This document shows positions 1 through 11,552 of a stretch of 64,000 nucleotides of DNA, in pieces. Source of the stretch: Nissolia schottii (lineage: Eukaryota > Streptophyta > Magnoliopsida > Fabales > Fabaceae); the NCBI GenBank assembly GCA_003254905.1, contig QANU01106679.1, positions 45,162 to 109,161 on the forward strand, read 5' to 3'. Position 1 is the stretch's first letter. Each line of letters opens with the position of its first letter. The position numbers and the translations under genes are program-made. The notes under the pieces are model-generated. The model searched no databases. It had not been told where the DNA came from and saw only the letters and a list, made by a program, of their open reading frames with translations.

Positions 1-1000
1 TTTTCGTTTTCGTTTCTGTTATAGTCATTGTATATGGTTGTTTAAAATTTGTGCAAATTTATCAAAAAAATTGTGTTTACTTATCCAAAAGTTTGTGTAT
101 ATTACCATTAAAGTTTTCTTCTTCGTCTAAGTTTTCGTTTTCATTTTTGTTAAATTTTTTTTTGTTATGCTTATTCTAAATTTTGTGTATGTGAGCACGA
201 AATTTTTCTAGTTATTATGTTTTTGTCATATTATTTGTTTCTAGTTATTTAAAAGTTTGTGCAAGCACATAAAAAAGTTTGTGCATGTTTATTCAAAAAT
301 TTATGTATATGAGCACCAAAGTTTTTTCTTTTTCGTTTTCATTTTCATTTTATTTTTTGTTTTTACTTGTTGAAAAGTTTATGTGTGTGAGTACAAAAGT
401 TTGTACATCTAGTTTGGAACGTTTGTATATGATAGATAGTGAGTTCGCGCGTTTCGAGTGTAAGTAAAGAGCATAAGAAAGAGTGTAACAGTTATTTTTT
501 GTTATTTAATGCGGCACAAATTCAATTTTATTTTATTTTTCGTATTTAAAGATGTTCGTGCATGTGTATAAAAAAATTTGTGCACATAATTATCATTATA
601 TATAATGTATGTAGCTATACGATAACATTATGGTGGATGCAATTTATGGTGGATGCAATTTCAGTGTATCCCCAACATTATGGGTAAAAAAATGAGATAG
701 AGTTCAATTTTACACCTCAAGTGCAATTTTACAAAACTTAAACAGTAAGCTATGTTGATTACCATTTTTTTATGATGTAATAACATGTTTTGGTGAAGTA
801 TAACACGGGATTGAATTCAAATATTGTTTTCGTAACCCACCTGACAAGACAGAGCACTATCCTAGGAAAGTGTTGGGAAAGATACGGTCTTGTGACTAAC
901 TCAAAAAGATAAACAAATCACAAAGTCAAACATTTTACTATGTCATAAATTAAGGAAGTTTGGGTTTCCTAAGAGGAGTCAAGAGTTCTAACGCACGCTT
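1..1000. repeat. Degenerate T-rich repeat tract, no gene
   Basis: The first 600 bases are T-rich. They hold many irregular copies of a short motif resembling AAAGTTTGTGYATRT, followed by variants of GAGCACNAAA. The wording is similar to the interior of the Mutator-like MITE seen at 25955, 33718 and 41822, read in reverse. I see no ends or target duplications, so this may be an old, decayed relative or simple-sequence drift. The short open frame near 279-467 is Phe/Ser-rich low complexity and is not believable as a gene. Bases 600-1000 show nothing recognisable. Confidence 0.35.
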
Positions 1001-1067
1001 TTACTCTCTTTCCTCCTATTTTAATTACTATAATAATTATTTAATGTACAAGTCTTCATTAGTAATA

Positions 1068-1343
1068 TATTTACGGTTTCCGTACACTATGTCACATTTT
1101 ATTTATTTATTTATTTTAAATTAATTATCATTTGATTAAATTAAAAAGTATTAATTCTTATATTTTTAACTATAGTCCTTATTTATTATGAACTTTTTAT
1201 TATTATATTAATTGCATTGCAATTTTTCATAAAAATAATTTAATCTAAGCACTAGATGTTTTTTTTTTAAATTTATACAAATTAATTACTTTCTTAATCA
1301 GTGTGTATTTATCAAAAGTGACATATAAGCACAGAAGTAAATA
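1068..1343. mobile_element. MITE-like element with imperfect terminal inverted repeats
   Basis: The left end (TATTTACGG... CACTATGTCACATTTT) and the reverse complement of the right end (TATTTACTTC... TATATGTCACTTTT) form an imperfect inverted repeat around an AT-rich core. A relative with the same inner wording (GTGCAAATTAATTACTTTATTAATC) lies at about 36343-36630. The type recalls the short elements plants often carry with ends like CTCCCTC. The superfamily is not settled. The right third is repeated across the single N at 1361. Confidence 0.45.
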
Positions 1344-1472
1344 ATATTTTGACTCTAACCNACTAGATGTTTTTTTTTTTAAATTTATACAAATTAATTA
1401 CTTTCTTAATCGGTGTGTATTTATCAAAAGTGACATATAAGCACAGAAGTAAATAATATTTTGACTCTAACC
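1251..1472. repeat. 110-bp direct duplication split by a single N
   Basis: Bases 1251-1360 are repeated almost exactly at 1362-1472, with one N (1361) exactly between the copies. The copies differ by a T-run length and one A/G change. This is what an unmerged contig overlap looks like. A true tandem duplication 220-440 bp upstream of the HD-Zip start codon is the alternative. Confidence 0.8.
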
Positions 1473-1689
1473 TCCACACTATATTTTCCATTTTTCTAAT
1501 CAACAAAAAAGGACAATCCCCAATAATAACCGATTGAAAATGAATCTCCAAACAAGACCAAACCCCAACAACAAAATCAATATTAATTCCACCTTCCCTC
1601 ATACAACCATACAACTTTCCCCGTTTGACTTACTATACACAACTTCCTTCTCCCTTTAATCTCTCTCTTATCCCCTAATTTTCTCAGCC

Positions 1690-3261
1690 ATGGAAGATCA
1701 CAATAATAACAAGGGGGCATGCATCACGGACCTAACTCTTGGTCTTGGAATTGGAGGGTATGATCAGCCAATAAATCAGGAGAAGCATAAGAGAGTGAAC
1801 AACAAGCCTGTGCCTTCCCTGGACCTGACCTTTGAGCTTTATGATCGAAAATTAGAATCAGAAGACATTGGTGTGATTAATCATGATGAGGAGGCTCATG
1901 ATGATGGAAATAGCACCAATGACAAGAATAATATTGGGAGCAGAAAGAAACTGAGGCTCACAAAGGAGCAATCAACCTTGCTTGAAGAAAGCTTCAAGCT
2001 TCACACTACTCTCAACCAAGTAATTTCATAATTCACAAAAAAACCTTCCATTGGTCCTTTATTTATTTATTTATTTTTATGTAGGATCTCTTTTCCATTT
2101 AAGTTCTTGGAATTGCTTTCATTATATTCTAGTCATCGATCCTTGATTTATTAATTTTATGGAGGATGATTAAAATGCATCATGTACCGCACGGAATTCA
2201 TGTGTATGATAATAGCATTATTAGTATCTATATTATTGATATATTTATAATTAACAATTATATATGTGTGATTGTTTTGATTAGAAAGTTTCTAACAGCC
2301 ACAAGGTAAATGGAATTTATGGGTTGGTTTCGGTTCCACATGCAGGTTCAGAAACAGGCACTTGCTGAGCAATTGAATTTAAAGCACAGGCAGGTTGAAG
2401 TTTGGTTTCAAAACAGAAGGGCAAGGTGTGTAATAATTTTGGGATGGTTTTCATTTTCACACTTTTAATTGATTTTTCGATTTATGTGGTGTTCAATTTT
2501 GATCTTGTTGTTACCGGGTTTGTTTTGATCACTTCTTAGTCAATTTAAATTAATAAATTGTGATGATATCCAGATCCTTTCCTAAATAAATTTAGAATAT
2601 GAAAAGGGCTTTTATTTATGGGGTTTTTATTTTAACAAGGACCCTTAAGACACTTAGAAAATGAAATATTATATGAGAAAATTAAAATAATAAGTCTTTA
2701 ATACATTAAAAATATGTAAAAACTCAAAACATTTCACTTTTATCACCTTAACGAGTGTCCTTAAGACATTTATTTATTTAGAGTTTAGTTTTTATGTGTT
2801 GATAATATAAAATTTTTTTACATTGGTCATTCTAACAATTTTTTTCTTATTTTAAAAGTCTCGTATACGTGTGAATTTGATCGAATGATTGCGTAAAAAA
2901 TTAGAAATTGAATTCTATTATATATATATATATATGTTCCTTTTTTCCGTTGACTAAATAATATAGTTGATGTTGACTCTAAAGGACCAAGCTGAAGCAA
3001 ACAGAGGTGGATTGCGAGTTCTTGAAGAAATGCTGTGAGAAACTAACCGATGAGAATTTAAGGTTGAAGGAGGAATTGCAAGAGCTGCGTGCACTAAAAA
3101 TTGGACCGTCGCCATTGTACATTCAACTCTCCTCCAAGGGTCCTCCAACCTTGGCCATGTGTTCATCTTGTGAGGAGAAATTGGCGAAGAAGAGCAACAT
3201 TGAAGGGAAAGATGTTGTGGTTTCCGATGTAGCCCGAAACAACGACAATCACAAATTGTAG
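1690..3261 (+). CDS. Class II HD-Zip transcription factor (HAT22/HAT9-like)
   Basis: This is a nuclear DNA-binding protein of the homeodomain-leucine zipper class II family. Three exons join cleanly at GT..AG borders: 1690-2019, 2346-2425 and 2985-3261, giving 228 residues. An EAR-type repression motif (LTLGL) sits near residues 15-19. The homeodomain spans about 84-143, with KKLRLTKEQ at its start and the helix-3 signature [12 protein letters not shown] encoded across exons 2-3. A leucine zipper follows directly (residues about 144-180, [21 protein letters not shown]). The redox CPSCE motif of this class appears as CSSCE. The first ATG gives the expected short class II N-terminus. Known class II members repress transcription and respond to shade and auxin; any such role here is by family only. 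Confidence in the family is high, in the subgroup moderate. Confidence 0.93.
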
Positions 3262-3717
3262 AGCAGCATAGAGTTAGAGGGTATAGGGAACTGACAACAC
3301 TTTGATGAAGGATTGGATTTTCAGTATCAAACTTCAATTGTTAATTAATTAATTAATTAACTAATAGTGGAGTAAAATGGAGACATCAAATTATATTAAG
3401 GATTGGGGGGAGCTTAGGTTCATAGTTAACCAAGTGCTTCTGTTAACTGATTCAACTCAAATCAACCCACCATTTTGCTTTGTTTTTGTTTCTGCTTTTT
3501 GCCTGAAGATGTGGTCCAGTCAGTTCGGACAAAGAACAAATTAGCAATTCCCTTAGTCAGTCCACGGGGTAAATACATATATATGGGTTTGGAAGAGGGG
3601 CATTCCGTATACATGGGGAAGGGGGAAATTTACGAAAGTGTGGGGGAGTTTTCTGAAATCGTCAAAATTGGGAGCAATTTCAGAAATAATAAAAATAAAA
3701 AAACGAAAAAGAGGGTT
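3262..3717. other. 3' flank of the HD-Zip gene
   Basis: AT-rich sequence with a short (TTAA)n run near 3340. The open frames at 3475-3738 (+) and 3553-3750 (-) overlap the repeat array that follows and have no family likeness. No gene is called. Confidence 0.5.
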
Positions 3718-3876
3718 GAAATCGCCATGGGGTGGTGATTTCAGCCCCATTTTTTTAAAAAAAAAATAAAATTCCAGGGGCTGAAATCGCCACCACTATG
3801 ACGATTTTAGCCCCTTTTTAAAAAAAAATCGTGGGGCTGAAATCACCACCCCTCTATGGCGATTTCAGCCCCAAAA
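3718..3876. repeat. Alternating inverted array of a 16-bp GC-rich motif
   Basis: The motif GGGGCTGAAATCGCCA occurs about six times with small changes, in alternating orientation and separated by poly-A/T stretches: near 3718, 3736, 3778, 3803, 3832 and 3857. Neighbouring copies can pair as hairpins. I do not recognise the element. From 3877 to about 4390 nothing further is identifiable. Confidence 0.7.
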
Positions 3877-4389
3877 AACCACACAATTGTAATTTATTTG
3901 TACTGCCCACATTATGGAAAAATATTTCTTCCAAAGCAATACATATGTAAAAAAATCCTCGATCCACTAATTAGAAACTAGAGTTGAAAGGTAGAGTTTG
4001 GTTTATATGCCATCCATGATGTGAGAGATGGGTGATTCGCTTCAAATTCATATGGACATAAATATGACCTACTCTAATTAGTTTTGGAGTAAGAAAGTTT
4101 TGATATTTGTATATAATTCATGAGATGTGAGTGTGAGCTTTATGATGTATGTGAGAGGGAGACTTGGATTCTAACACAAACTTTGGTATCAAAATAGCAT
4201 TTTTATAATTTATTATGTGCTATTTTAAAGTAAATCATATGAAGTTTCACATAATTAAAGTGGAAAAACATAATTAGAGTAAATTGAATTTTCATTTGAA
4301 AAATAATTTAATTTTGACATATTATTGTAATGTGATTTTCCAACTAGTCAATTCATGCAAACAACGATCTTGAAATTTATGATTATCAC

Positions 4390-6278
4390 AGTGTATATAA
4401 GATTAAGAACTAGAGGCACATACCCGGATCCATATCGTGATTAGATGAAACTGATAAATTCTTTTCCCCTCTCTTCCTTTGATCCTTTCAACCCCTTTTG
4501 ATGGTGAGAAGAACGTTTCTTTGGCAGACCTCAAACCCTAATGTTTTCTGGATTCTTTGGAATCCTTAAACCCTTGTCTTTTTCTTTGAGTAACGCCATT
4601 TTATTTATAAGGGAGAGGGGAGGGTCGGTTTTACTAAAATACCCCCCACTAACTCTATCATATCTTATAGAATCAATTGCCATCATCTTGATTCCCTTTA
4701 ATTAGAGTTAGTATCACTGTAAGTTACATGGACCAACTCTTTATGAGATTATGAAATAATCTTACAATCTCCCACTTGGTCCATGTGACGACTTGAAGAT
4801 CCAATAACTATAAGCGCGCACTTTACATTGGAGAACTCAACTCATCATCTTTCATTGAATTAAGCTGGTTGAATCATGGCGGTCAATGTCAATTAAAACG
4901 ACATGTTTACTTCCATGTATCACAAGCAACTCAACCCAAATAACTTTAATCAAGGCATATTATGACCTTTGACTTTAATGTCCATAACATGTTATTTCAC
5001 AGAACAATACATGTACATAATATGTTGTGAATAACAAATAAATAAGGCAAAAACATAACTTTAATTGAATTCATAAGTGTCATAACAATACGAGGAAGAT
5101 CCACACATATGTATACATATCAAGCTAACAAGGACTTATTAGTAATGCCCATACCTTTAATATGACCAGAAAACATTTTGGAACCCTTTGGTTAGCAGAT
5201 CCGCTATCATTGATCCTGTACCAATATGCTCAATTGACACTTTTTGTTTCTGCACTTCTTCCTTAACTGACAAGTACTTTACATCCATGTGTTTTGAACC
5301 CTTGGAATACTTGTCATTCTTCGAGAAGAAGACATCTGCGGAATTGTCACAATAAATTCTTAACGGCCTAGCTATGCTGTCGACAACACTAAGCCCCACG
5401 ACAAAATTCCGTAACCATAATTCATGAACTGTGGCCTCAAAGCATGCCACAAATTCAGTCTCCATAGTAGAAGTAGCGATGATAGATTATTTCCCACTTT
5501 TCCATGAAACAACCCCTCCAGCTAGTAGAAGGACATAACCAAATGTGGATTTCCTGAAGTTTATACACCCTGCATAGTTTGAATCTGAGTAGCCAACTAC
5601 TTCAAGGCTATTTGATTTTCTGTAAGTGAGCATGTAATCCTTGTGCCTTGCAAGTACCTAAGGACCTTCTTTACAGCTTTCCAGTGGTCTATTCCGGGAT
5701 TACTTTAATGCCGGCTCAACATTCCAATAGCAAAACTTATATCTGGTCAAGTGCATGTTTGAGCGTACATCAAGCTCCCAACCACAGAATTATAAAGGAT
5801 ACACTCCATTTCCTTACGTTCCAATTCATTATGGGACTCTACATTTGGCTAAACTTATCTCCCTTCTGGATTGGAACTATTCCTGAAAAGCAACTTTCCA
5901 TTCTAAATCTCTCTAACACTTTATTGATATAACCCTTCTGAGACAATCTCAATACTCCTTGTGATCTGTCACGGAATATTTCTATTCCTATCACATAGGA
6001 TGTCTCACCCATATCTTTCATTTCAAACTTGTTAGAGAGAAATCTCTTTTCATCATGTAACAAGCCAACATCATTCGCAGCAAGAAGAACATCGTCAACA
6101 TACAGAACTAATATAATAAACTTGCTCCCACTGACCTTCATGTATATACACCGATCAACAGTGTTCTCTACAAAATCGTATGAAAAGATAATATCATTGA
6201 ACTTAAGATACCATTGTCGGGAAGCTTGTTTTAGTCCATATATTGACTTCTTTAACTTACACACCAAATTTTCTTTTC
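4390..6278 (-). mobile_element. Ty1/copia retrotransposon remnant (RT, RNase H, one LTR)
   Basis: A fossil read on the minus strand. Reverse transcriptase is recognisable at about 6267-5839 (KKSIYGLKQASRQWY and the catalytic YVDD), and RNase H at about 5465-5157 (YCDNSA and the end of the pol polyprotein, DLLTKGF). A polypurine tract AAGTGGGAGATT lies near 4770-4781, followed by LTR-like sequence to roughly 4390. The outer LTR end is not certain. The right side stops at the single N at 6279, beyond which a different element begins. The copy is broken in several places and lacks gag, protease and integrase here. Confidence 0.85.
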
Positions 6279-6279
6279 N

Positions 6280-7625
6280 CTTCCTTATCTTCGTCTCGTG
6301 TCCGCGTGGTTAACCCACGTCCCTTTCTAGGGGTAATTATCCTTCTGAAAGTTCGGCGGATGCAGGGGTTCTGATATACTAACAGGGGCATCACAGCGAT
6401 AGGAAGGCAAAGATTCATCCATACAGGCGTGCCCTAGAGCACCTTTGTCGTGGGCGTACATGGTGGAGCCACGAGTTTAGAGATAAGAGAGGTGCTGGCG
6501 ACAGAGTACCACAGTCGTCAATGGTCACAAACGAAACAGTCATCATGATGTTCTTGGTAGCAAGGTTAGTCCATGTAATTGTATGCAGAATCCGTGTCGT
6601 GCGGCTTCTGGACGTGCTCGTCATGCCTCCGTGGAATCATAAGTGAGTGGAGGATGAGAACGTTGCGTCCTCAGTGGGAATCTTAGGGTCATAACTGTTT
6701 GTTTTCGCTTCAATTATGATCCAGGCCACTCAAGAGATCTCTAGGTGTCAAGACATACTAAAGTCCCTACTTATTTTAATCCATACTAGTCTTGAGTAGC
6801 TTTATCTGATTTATTAGGTGACTGGGGAATCTAATCTTGATATTACCTAATGAACGTGCTTTCTATTACTTATTTGTTTACGTAACATGTATATCGTAGA
6901 GGCGGTCTTATGAAGACCTGATGCCATACAATACATACATCATATACATACATCACATACTTATGCATGAACGGAATGGGGGTTTCTCTTACGCGCCCTA
7001 TGGCAGCATCCCTCTCGTTACACCATGTCCATCATTCTTCTTTGTAGACCGTGAGACCGTCATCCCCGTTTGGTTTACAACCTACTCTGATTTTCGTATC
7101 GTTAGCGACCAGGCAGCGCTGATACCTGAGTGGTAGCAAACCACAGATGCATTTAGCATACTTTCATCGACAACGACAGGGAATGACCACCCTGCTCATA
7201 GGATGCGGAGGGGCCTACCCTTTCGACACTGCCAGGAATGGACTCGCACTTTCTTAAAACTTTCCTTAACTTTCTAAACTTTTACACCTCTCGCAACTTG
7301 TACTTGTTCTTGATGTCACAACTCTGGGACATATACTCATCTTTTCACTCTGACTTTAATATTAGACTAGGTCTGAGCCTGCGTTCGGGTCATAAACCAA
7401 TCCATCTTGCTAGACCGGCGAGAGGCTTGTCCTGTGACATGCCAAGAGAGGGGGATTTTCCTATTATATAACTACGTACTTATCTTCAAGGCATAATGGA
7501 CCCATGGTGGCCGAAACCTTCTTAAGATATTACTTTTCCCTAAGGTTCATTTATGATCTTTACAAAGTTATGTGATTAACTTCTAGTTATCTAAGGTTGT
7601 TCTAGAGTCCTAATTGTTGATTCAA
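6280..7625 (-). mobile_element. Long-LTR gypsy fragment, reverse orientation
   Basis: The sequence matches, block for block, the LTR family described at 7640-11550 and 20711-27406, but in the opposite orientation. Shared blocks include the GATCCAGGCCRCTCA segment, the TTACGCG segment near 6990 and the GCGAGAGGCTTGTCC segment near 7420. Both ends are missing: the left side stops at the single N and the right side at another element. No coding part is present. Confidence 0.65.
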
Positions 7626-7639
7626 ATTTTAAATAATTA

Positions 7640-10600
7640 TATTATGATGACAGACATTGTGTGAACTTTATTAATGTGTGTATTAAGTGTTTCAGCAAAA
7701 TAAAAAACAAAGATCAAATTACATTCAAGTTCCACAAAGCTGGCCCATATGCACAAATGAATCTTAAGCCCAACACATGGCCAATTAGAATAAAACAAAA
7801 AAAAGGGAGAAGGAGCTAGAGCTGGCCCAACGTTAAAGAAATAAAGAAGAAAGGGAAACTTGTGTGCAGCAGCATCAGCAATAAAATTCTTTCAACTTGG
7901 AAGCAGCAATGTATTTCTTACAGCAGCAAAAGGGGTGAAAGTCAAGGGAAAGTAAAAAAGAAAAGTGATGGTAAGTCACCAAGAGGAATTGGCAAGAAAA
8001 ATATAAATAAGGAAGAAAGTGAAATAAATTAAAATATTGACATTGACATATCAATAGGAGAGAAACTTTGGGAAATCAAAGATTCACTTGTACCTCAGTT
8101 AAGGAAAGAAATAAAGGAAATAGAGGTGTCAAGAATAACACTTAAGGAAATAACTTTTTCCTAGACTGAAGCATGTGATGTAGCTACGAATGAGCTAAAA
8201 AGAACAGGACAAAAAGGAAAGCAATATTCATGGCTCCCGAAAGCTGAAGTCACGTGTAATGTTCAGGAAGAATCACTTATGGAAGGAAGAAAGAAATCAA
8301 GAAGCAATCCCTTACAAAAAGGAAGAAAGAAATAAGAAAAAATAAAGCTATACACTTGTCTAGACGGAAAAGGAATCAACTTCAGAGGAAAAAGATGAAA
8401 ACAAAATAGCGACGGTCGGAAAGAATTGGAACACGACCGTGCGTGACGTACTGGGACAGCGAATGACCAAACACAAGCAAAGCGGGACTAGGAGGACCCA
8501 AAATCTGAATTCCCCACGTGTGGTAATCAGATTATCAAGGAAAATTAATAAAATAATTGGTTACTATTCATGATGTGACTTTTTAATTATCTAAACTAAT
8601 TAAGTAATTAATTAATTAAATTACTAATGGCATAATGGTAATTTTAAAAGGATAAAATGGTAATTTAGGGGGAGGAATGTCGCGACTATAAATAGCCATG
8701 CCCATCCCTTTGATGCTCACCCAAATCCTCTTGAAAGAGCTTAGGTTCTGCTCGTGTGTGTTGCGGTCACGCTGCGAAAAGTCTGACGCAAGCTAGGACG
8801 AAGCTCTGTGCTTGAAGGATCACTCTCCTACACCTTCCCCATCATCCAACCATCCTCTAAGGAAGTGGGTAACTTAGGCTTACTCACCTCCTTGGTGATC
8901 ATGCTTGGTTTGTGTGAATATATATGCTTGTTTAGGTGTTTGTTAGAGGTTTTGTTTTGGATGAATGATTGGATTTGCATGTAGATGGTTAGGTTACTTT
9001 TTGGTGGCTAGTAATGTATGGAATCATGTGGGAGAAACTTGGAAGAACGAGTGAAAGTGGGGAAGGAAAGGGTGGAAGAAAGGTGGCCAAGCTCTCACGT
9101 AACAGGTGCAGGAACGCCCAAGGCGCTGAGCGGCCAAGCATGGCACTGAGCAGCCTGAGTTGTTACTGAGACCTGCCACGTGAGAGGTTACGTGGTAAGA
9201 AAAGTTCAGGGAAGGGCGTTGAGCGGTCAAGCAGGACGTTGAGGACCCGAGGGAGCTCAGGGAAGGGCTGAGCGGCCAAGCATGGCGCTGAGCGGCCAAA
9301 TAAGGCGCTGAGCAGACAGGCAGGGCACTGAGAGGCCTGAGAACCCCAGGGTACAAATTAGACTTGCCCCAGTGGCTAGGATGTTGTAATACGCTTACGG
9401 AATCATGTCATTCCATCTGCATTACTTTAAGCTACCTAAGAATGATGTATCATGAAAAGACTATGGACACTAAGAAATGCATGCATCATAAGGAACGGTT
9501 GCCGTTAAGGCTAGGGCAACAATAGATAACTAGTTTTGACTCACCTAATGTCCGACGATTATAACTGAACCTAGGGAACTGGTAATCTCTTAAGAAGGCT
9601 TGACCACCAAGGGTCGGTGTACCTTGAAGAAAGGACATAGTTATATAATAGGAAATCTCTTCTCTTGGCACGTCATACCTGACAAGCCCCTTGCTAGTCC
9701 CGCAAGAAGGGCTGGTTTACGATTAAGACATGCAGGCTCAGACCTGGACACGGGTTTCAACCTGGTAGGAGAGAAAAGAAAGTAAGGCAAGAAAGGAATG
9801 CTTGAGCTTTTATGTCATGACATTTAAAAGACAAGTCACATGCCCCCAGACGTGGCGAAGGTTTTCCCCTAGACTTGGATAAAGAAAGAAAGAAATATGC
9901 CCCCAGACGTGGCATAAAGCACACCCCCCAGTTGTGGTGTGATCTACGCCCCCAGACGTGGCGGAGATTGTCCCCCAGACGTGGACATAGAAAGAAAAAG
10001 AGAGATCTTGTCCTCTAGACGTAGACAAGCGAGCCTGTTCCCGGTGATACCACAAGGGTACACCCTCGCCAGCCTACGAGCAGGATGGTATTAAGTGTGT
10101 TGTAGACTGCAAGGGGGATGATGATCCCACGGGCTACATGGGAGTGTCAGACTTTGAGTAACGAGAAAGACGTAGCCATAGGCGCGTAAGAGAACCCCTT
10201 ACCCCTCATGCATAATATGTATGTGTTAGATGTATGCTTGTACGATTATGAATATATTGAGTACTGTCCACGAACAGGCACGAGATGGTCTAAGTAGTAC
10301 CGCAAGTAATAATGACAAGCACGAAGACCTAAGTAAGTCCAAGATTAGAAATCTCCATCACGTAGTAAAATAGATAAAGCTGCTCAGGACCATAGGCCAG
10401 ATAATAACTAGTAGGGAGTTTAGTATGCATAGACACCTAGAATTCTCCTGAGTGGCCCGGAGCATAACCGAGTGAACCAGACCCCCCGGGCCTAGAGTTA
10501 TCCACTGGGAACCACACGTTCTCACCCCACTCGCTTGTGACTCCAGGTGATTACTATGAGCCTTCATCCGAAGAAGCGGAGGATCCTCCACAGCAAGATT

Positions 10601-11550
10601 AGGCATCAGGACCCCGAGACGGGGATTGTCACGGAGACATGGACGTACATAACGGTGAAGTGCCCCAGCCATCTGCAGACGTCACCCACGACCTCATCAA
10701 GCCTCGGATCATCAGCTGCCAACCCCATCCTCATGAACATCGAAGAAGAGGAACTCCCACCCTACGAGAAGGATCTGGAAATCGACCTAATTCCTGGCCG
10801 CCTAGACCTCTGCCACCACTCTACCACTGAGGAGCCCGAAAAAGAGTCGTCTCCTTCTATCGTCGTTAGTTTTCCCCACGTACCCATGATGCTAAAGCAA
10901 GTCCATCCACCATACATAGGGACTGGCCAGCTATCCCGGAAACTCCCCTGGCCAAAGTAGACGATCCCACGGAAGAGGACCCGATGAGCGAGGACTCCCT
11001 GGAGGAAGAAGAAGACGAGGATGAGAAAGAGGACGAGGACGAGGAAGACCCCGACCCTGATCCAGAGGACTGAGGCTAGAGCATCCATCTGACCCACTAA
11101 CGTCTCCCGTGAACTTGTTGCGAACTGTCAATGTTGCTACCCTTTTTGATGACTATGGTTGTATATATTTGTTGATTGGTGAACTGTAGATATACTTTAT
11201 GGCTAGTATGTATTTTTAAATATATATGTGTATATGTAAATGGATTTTACATGAATAATAAAGGGACCCTGATGTTTGTGAATTATGGGTAAGAGTTTGC
11301 TGGCTACACTACACTTATCTTATTCGCGTGATAGCACTACTGAGCACACTATATAGCTCTTCGTACGCATGGCTCTTAATTGAAATATGAAAGTAACTTA
11401 TTGAAAAAAAAACCAACCGGGTCCATATTTTGGGATAAAGAAACTATTTTCCACAAGTAGCTAGGGACGAGGAGTATTCCTACACGACGTATAACAACCT
11501 GGCGAACGCGGAGTATGACTTAAGCATACGCTGCTACCCAGGGTGTTATA
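7640..11550 (+). mobile_element. 5' long terminal repeat of a Ty3/gypsy chromovirus remnant
   Basis: The right border is firm: the LTR ends at 11550 and a tRNA-Met primer-binding site (TGGTATCAGAGC, 11553-11564) follows. The left border is only approximate. The LTR carries a promoter box CTATAAATAG at 8686-8695. Downstream of it are two tandem-repeat zones: CTGAGCGGCC-type units at about 9120-9345 and CCCCCAGACGTGG-type units at about 9839-10030. Open frames inside it (for example 10547-10960 and 10762-11097) are proline- or serine-rich shadows of LTR sequence, not genes. Confidence 0.7.
9839..10030 (+). repeat. Tandem array inside the LTR, unit CCCCCAGACGTGG plus spacer
   Basis: About seven degenerate units of CCCCCAGACGTGGC occur with variable spacers of about 10-20 bases. 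The homologous position in other LTR copies of this family holds different tandem units (22330-22445, 28425-28712, 44885-45190). Spacing is irregular and there is no leader, so this is not a CRISPR array. Confidence 0.8.
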
Positions 11551-11552
11551 GT

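Noticed and set aside
9839-10030. Regular short repeats that might suggest a CRISPR array
   Set aside because: Units are degenerate, spacers are short and irregular, the array lies within a plant LTR, and the genome is eukaryotic.
10547-11131. Overlapping open frames on both strands (Pro/Glu-rich and Ser/Gly-rich)
   Set aside because: They fall inside the LTR just before the primer-binding site; openness is due to GC-rich composition.
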